From the NCBI RefSeq assembly GCF_000245815.1, contig NZ_JH601103.1, positions 288,812-352,811 on the forward strand: 64,000 nucleotides of DNA, in the 5' to 3' direction. The notes below the pieces were generated by a model. The model saw only the letters and a list, made by a program, of their open reading frames with translations. It made no database searches and had not been told where the DNA came from. This stretch comes from Dolosigranulum pigrum ATCC 51524 (GTDB lineage: Bacteria; Bacillota; Bacilli; Lactobacillales; Carnobacteriaceae_A). Positions 62,447-64,000 of this stretch are shown in pieces (within the stretch, counting starts at the first letter, position 1; each line of letters begins with the position of its first letter). The translations under genes and the position numbers were made by a program.

Positions 62447-62956
62447 CTATCCTAATAATTCTTCTACAGATTTACCGCGCAATTTCGCAACATCTTCAGC
62501 TTTTTTCAGCTTAGTAATTCCATCTAGTGTTGCACGAATCATGTTAATTGGTGTGTTTGAACCGAGTGATTTACTTGTAACATCGGCAACACCAGCTAAT
62601 TCTAAGACGGCACGAACAGGTCCACCTGCTGATACTCCAGAACCGGCTACAGCTGGTTTAAGCATAACGCGTCCACCACTGTGCGAACCAATAACTTCGT
62701 GTTGAATTGTTGTGCCAACAGTTGGAACGTAGATTAAGTTTTGTTTCGCGTCATCAATTGCTTTACGGATCGCTTCAGGTACTTCGAGTGCTTTACCTGT
62801 TCCTAATCCAACATGGCCTTCACGATCGCCGACAACGACTACCGCAGCAAAACGCATGTTACGTCCACCTTTAACAACTTTTGTTACTCGGTTAATCTCA
62901 ACAACGCGATCTTCTAAATCTAATGTTGCTGGATCAATGTGTTGATTCTTTACCAT
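62447..62956 (-). CDS. rpsE: Ribosomal protein S5 (uS5)
   Basis: 169 residues: LEDRVVEINRVTKVVKGGRN, the VGDREGHVGLGTGKALEVPEA dsRBD-like segment (in pieces), and AGSGVSAGGPVRAVLELAGV. Complete; GGAGGAGAAA upstream. Decoding-fidelity protein of the 30S subunit. Confidence 0.98.
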   Translation of the reverse strand: MVKNQHIDPATLDLEDRVVEINRVTKVVKGGRNMRFAAVVVVGDREGHVGLGTGKALEVPEAIRKAIDDAKQNLIYVPTVGTTIQHEVIGSHSGGRVMLKPAVAGSGVSAGGPVRAVLELAGVADVTSKSLGSNTPINMIRATLDGITKLKKAEDVAKLRGKSVEELLG

Positions 62957-62976
62957 ACAGTTTCTCCTCCTTTATC

Positions 62977-63336
62977 TTAGAATTGTAATCCATTTTGACG
63001 AGCAGCTTCAGCGAGTGCTTTCACACGTCCGTGGTATTTGTATCCGCCACGATCGAAAACAACTGTATCAATGTTGTTGTCTTTGGCACGCTTAGCAACT
63101 AATTCGCCAACTTTTGAAGCTTGATCAACTTTTGTACTGTCTTCTGAGACTTCCTCATCTAGACTAGATGCACTTGCGAGCGTTACACCCTCTATGTCAT
63201 CAATTACTTGCGCATAGATGTTTTTATTCGAACGAAACACGTTCAAACGTGGGCGCTCTGCAGTACCAAACATATCTCTACGAATACGTTGATGGCGTTT
63301 TTTACGCACTTTATTTTTGTCTGGTTTTGTATTCAC
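62977..63336 (-). CDS. rplR: Ribosomal protein L18 (uL18)
   Basis: 119 residues with a GTG start (GAGGTGACATT upstream): KVRKKRHQRIRRDMFGTAERP, LNVFRSNKNIYAQVIDD, and FDRGGYKYHGRVKALAEAAR. 5S rRNA-binding. Complete. Confidence 0.97.
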   Translation of the reverse strand: MNTKPDKNKVRKKRHQRIRRDMFGTAERPRLNVFRSNKNIYAQVIDDIEGVTLASASSLDEEVSEDSTKVDQASKVGELVAKRAKDNNIDTVVFDRGGYKYHGRVKALAEAARQNGLQF

Positions 63337-63388
63337 AATGTCACCTCTTTATTTTAAGATTCTATAATTTAATCGGCTATACTAGGTA

Positions 63389-63925
63389 TTATTTCCCAGT
63401 TTTACCTTCTTTACGACGAATGTGTTCGCCAGCGTATTTGATTCCTTTACCTTTGTACGGCTCAGGTGGTCTTACTTCACGAACTTTAGCTGCAAACTGT
63501 CCTACACGTTCTTTGCTTGCACCTTTTACAATAATAATTGTATTTTTAGGTACTTCGACTTCGATTCCATCTTCTGGTTCGAATTCAACTGAGTGTGATA
63601 GACCGACGTTTAATACAAGGTTTTGTCCTTGTTTTTGAGCACGGTATCCAACCCCAACTAATTCAAGTTGTTTTTGGAATCCTTCGTGCACGCCTTCAAC
63701 CATGTTTGCAACAACCGAACGAGTAGTTCCGTGCTGAATTCGCGCTTCTTTACTATCATCTGGACGTTCACATACGATTTCATCGTCTGAGATATTAAGC
63801 TTAATGATTTGGTTCAGCGTACGAGTTAATTCACCGTTTTTACCTTTGACTGTTAATTCATGTCCGTTAAGTGTTACTTCAACACCTTCAGGAATTGCAA
63901 TAGGTTTATTTCCGATACGACTCAC
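63389..63925 (-). CDS. rplF: Ribosomal protein L6 (uL6)
   Basis: 178 residues with a GTG start (AAGGAGGTGCCGATCA upstream): SRIGNKPIAIPEGVEVT, repeated L6 folds, VGVGYRAQ near 90, and the end EPYKGKGIKYAGEHIRRKEGKTGK in pieces. Complete. Confidence 0.98.
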   Translation of the reverse strand: MSRIGNKPIAIPEGVEVTLNGHELTVKGKNGELTRTLNQIIKLNISDDEIVCERPDDSKEARIQHGTTRSVVANMVEGVHEGFQKQLELVGVGYRAQKQGQNLVLNVGLSHSVEFEPEDGIEVEVPKNTIIIVKGASKERVGQFAAKVREVRPPEPYKGKGIKYAGEHIRRKEGKTGK

Positions 63926-63973
63926 TGATCGGCACCTCCTTGTTAGTTTTTTAAGTTCAACATTACTATTATC

Positions 63974-64000
63974 TTACCATACGTAAGCTATTACTTCGCC
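63974..64000 (-). CDS. rpsH: Ribosomal protein S8 (uS8), last codons only
   Basis: The final nine codons including stop, reading GEVIAYVW, which is the nearly invariant C terminus of S8. Its position just upstream of rplF is canonical. The rest lies beyond the right edge. Confidence 0.9.
   Translation of the reverse strand, partial: GEVIAYVW

Overview
The window looks like a low-GC Gram-positive chromosome of the Lactobacillales. An aerococcus- or carnobacterium-like lineage is my inference. The evidence is strong GGAGG-type ribosome binding sites, a YSIRK-like adhesin signal peptide, KtrAB, PTS and BglG-type regulation, an ECF transporter next to truA, and a Firmicutes-type spc/alpha ribosomal operon. 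No rRNA, tRNA or CRISPR array was seen.

Layout. 1-4894 is the 5' part of a very large surface adhesin that runs off the left edge. 5153-6064 is a TPP-riboswitch-controlled tenA. 6095-10226 holds KtrAB potassium uptake, an MBL-fold lactonase-like enzyme and a FabK-like FMN enzyme. 10501-15986 is an ascorbate-type PTS operon with a split transketolase and a PRD regulator carrying the only visible EIIA domain. 16185-21804 is a complete ribose operon (rbsR-K-D-A-C-B) with a readable promoter and operator. 21991-22840 is rplM-rpsI with a probable L13 leader. 23257-27631 (+ strand) is an Old-Yellow-Enzyme-like protein, two tandem MetQ lipoproteins and an M20 amidohydrolase. 27713-33818 is a fatty-acid beta-oxidation-like operon (fadD, fadN, fadA and a FabK-like enzyme) without acyl-CoA dehydrogenase.

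34027-40161 is an AT-rich accessory stretch. Three direct copies of an approximately 80-bp hairpin repeat bracket two cassettes: a GntR/ABC transporter, and an MFS transporter with a cysteine-rich protein of unknown function. Insertion-sequence remnants lie among them. 40182-47427 is an amidase plus oppABCDF. It continues on the same strand from 47480-51568, the known SirTM ADP-ribosylation/lipoylation operon (GcvH-L, Zn-macrodomain, class M sirtuin, LplA2, luciferase-like monooxygenase). 51715-55038 is truA-ecfT-ecfA2-ecfA1, followed by a second amidase. 56930-64000 is the end of the ribosomal superoperon (rplQ-rpoA-rpsK-rpsM-rpmJ-infA-adk-secY-rplO-rpmD-rpsE-rplR-rplF-rpsH).

In many Firmicutes, rplQ-ecfA1-ecfA2-ecfT-truA-rplM-rpsI is contiguous. 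Here an amidase splits rplQ from ecfA1, and about 29 kb of metabolic and accessory genes splits truA from rplM. The most notable system (SirTM/macro/GcvH-L) is already known. The least explained part is the repeat-bounded cassette region at 34-40 kb.
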